NCBI RefSeq assembly: GCF_000599885.1
Contig: NZ_JFGT01000005.1
Location: 62,001-126,000 of the forward strand
Length of the DNA: 64,000 nt
Source of the DNA: Pantoea sp. IMH
Lineage (GTDB): Bacteria; Pseudomonadota; Gammaproteobacteria; Enterobacterales; Enterobacteriaceae
Direction: 5' to 3'
Position 1 is the first letter of the stretch, and each line of letters begins with the position of its first letter. The position numbers were made by a program, and so were the translations under genes. Below, piece after piece: positions 62,867-64,000 of the stretch. The notes under the pieces were generated by a model that did not search any database, was not told the origin of the DNA, and was given only the letters and a program-made list of their open reading frames with translations.

Positions 62867-64000
62867 TTAGGATTGGTCGGACCCTTTTGCCTGTTTTTGC
62901 AGCAGCGCCATCGCGGCAAGCATCAGCGTAAGGCTGAGCGTCAGCGCAATACTGGCCATTGCCATTCCCTGTCCGACGGAGCCCTGTTCAAACTGACGCC
63001 AGATAAAAACCGCCACGGTCTGCGTACCTGCAGGCGCCAGCAGCAGCGAAGTGACCAGTTCCCGCGAGGCGATGGCAAAGACCATCAGCATGGCCGCCAG
63101 CAGGCTGGGCGAGACCAGCGGGAAAATGATATAGCGCAGCGCCTGTAGCGAGCCTGCGCCATGCACCCGCGCCGCTGCCTCAAGATTGCTGCCGATCTGC
63201 TTCAGGGCGCTGCTTACGTAACGCACCGGCCAGGGCAGCAGCAGACAGCAATAGGAGAGCAGCAGGATCGCCCAGGTGTTATAGGGTGAAACGGGCCAGA
63301 AAGGCCGGTTCCAGAGTAAAATCAGCCCTACGCCAACCACCACGCCGGGTAGCGCGACAGGCAGCAGCGACAGCGCATCGATGAGTTTTGCCCCCCGGAT
63401 TTTACCCTCGACCACCAGCCAGGCCGCCAGAAAACCGAGCACGCCGGTAATCAATGCTGTGGCCAGCGCGAGGCCGACGCTGGTTGAGAGTGCGGAAAGC
63501 GCCTCACCCTGCTGCGCAAACAGCGCAGAAAAATGGCTGAGCGACAGGTTGTTCAGCTGCAATCCCCCCGAGAGCGTTGAGAGAAATGCCGTCAGAAACA
63601 GTGACGTTACAGGCAGCGCCACCACGATCAAAGCGGTCAGGCTGAACAGCAGAAGAATAGGGACCCGCCAGCGGCCAGGCGGCATCAATGTTCGCCGTGC
63701 GGGCTTGCCGGTAATGCTGGTCACTTCACGGTTGCCGGTAAGCTTACGTTGAAGGAAAAAGGCGGCGAGCGCGATCAGCACCAGGATCATCGACAGCAGC
63801 GCCGATCCGGGCAGATCGATAGGCCAGTCGGCCAGCCGCTCTTCAATACCTACCGTCAGCATGACCACTCCGGCACGGGATCCCAATGCGGCTGGCACGC
63901 CATACTCCTCAATTGCCAGGGTAAAGGCCAGCAGTACGCCCGCGGCCAGGGCAGGCAGCGCCATGGGCAGTGAAATATGCCAGAACGCCCGCCACGGGGA
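62867..64000 (-). CDS. ABC transporter permease, 5' end beyond window
   Basis: Fused two-domain permease of the FbpB/AfuB type, 378 codons visible. Translation continues without a stop to the right edge (SPWRAFWHISLPMALPALAA), so the gene is truncated there. EAA-type ATPase-contact loops are visible at that edge and again in AARVHGAGSLQALRYIIFPL. Such permeases move Fe(III), thiamine or aminoethylphosphonate; the partner genes are outside the window, so the substrate is open. Confidence 0.75.
   Translation of the reverse strand, partial: SPWRAFWHISLPMALPALAAGVLLAFTLAIEEYGVPAALGSRAGVVMLTVGIEERLADWPIDLPGSALLSMILVLIALAAFFLQRKLTGNREVTSITGKPARRTLMPPGRWRVPILLLFSLTALIVVALPVTSLFLTAFLSTLSGGLQLNNLSLSHFSALFAQQGEALSALSTSVGLALATALITGVLGFLAAWLVVEGKIRGAKLIDALSLLPVALPGVVVGVGLILLWNRPFWPVSPYNTWAILLLSYCCLLLPWPVRYVSSALKQIGSNLEAAARVHGAGSLQALRYIIFPLVSPSLLAAMLMVFAIASRELVTSLLLAPAGTQTVAVFIWRQFEQGSVGQGMAMASIALTLSLTLMLAAMALLQKQAKGSDQS

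Noticed and set aside
1-64000. tRNA, rRNA, CRISPR arrays and insertion sequences
   Set aside because: No cloverleaf-type sequence, regular spacer array, transposase or terminal repeats could be seen.

Overview
The window comes from a gammaproteobacterium of the order Enterobacterales. Gene order and protein similarity point to the Erwiniaceae (Pantoea/Erwinia type), but that is an inference from recognised proteins, not a database result. The backbone matches E. coli: kdgK/yhjG/yhjE near the left end, and gor, rlmJ, prlC, rsmJ, uspA, uspB, pitA and yhiN at 41-54 kb. Accessory genes are inserted between these blocks. I see no rRNA, tRNA, CRISPR array, prophage or complete insertion sequence.

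Layout. 0-6 kb: a truncated esterase-like gene, an AT-rich repeat-bearing gap, kdgK, an AsmA-family gene (yhjG) and an MHS-family transporter (yhjE). 6-13 kb: a remnant of an RND efflux pump coupled to tqsA, a membrane-anchored hydrolase, and an mgtB-type Mg2+ ATPase with a long leader (candidate proline-containing leader peptide) and a 30-residue MgtR-like membrane peptide behind it. 13-15 kb: mntP with an MntR-like palindrome, a 25-codon gene with a good sigma70 promoter, and a small periplasmic protein. 14.7-19 kb: a four-gene minus-strand operon for unsaturated uronates (transporter, GH105 hydrolase, kduD, RpiB/DhuI-type isomerase). 19-26 kb: adhP, a secreted hydrolase, a Cys-rich secreted peptide, an SRPBCC protein and the L-galactonate cluster lgoD/lgoR/lgoT. 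26-35 kb: regulator-rich accessory DNA (GNAT gene with a duplicated tail remnant, LysR, AraC, yjbR, MBL hydrolase plus GlxA-type regulator, two tandem PAS-LuxR regulators, TetR plus RidA). 35-41 kb: a siderophore ABC importer, GST and an HxlR regulator. 41-54 kb: the conserved block, with rbn and a CPBP protease as extra members and an orphan microcin-like precursor between rsmJ and uspA. 54-64 kb: TetR and DJ-1-family genes sharing operator-like 15-mers, proP, a CSS-EAL phosphodiesterase, uxuA with a GntR regulator, a second AI-2E family transporter and a truncated ABC permease.

How it fits together. Several loci feed one intermediate, 2-keto-3-deoxygluconate (KDG). The pectin/GAG-type operon makes KDG through DhuI-like and KduD steps, uxuA makes it from D-mannonate, the lgo genes bring L-galactonate into the hexuronate pathway, and kdgK phosphorylates KDG. 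This suits a plant-associated life. The most unusual items are the microcin-H47-like leader peptide gene with no exporter nearby and clustered TGGCAC half-sites upstream, the mgtB leader and small-peptide arrangement, the RND remnant translationally coupled to tqsA, and several sharp regulator palindromes that let regulators be paired with targets.
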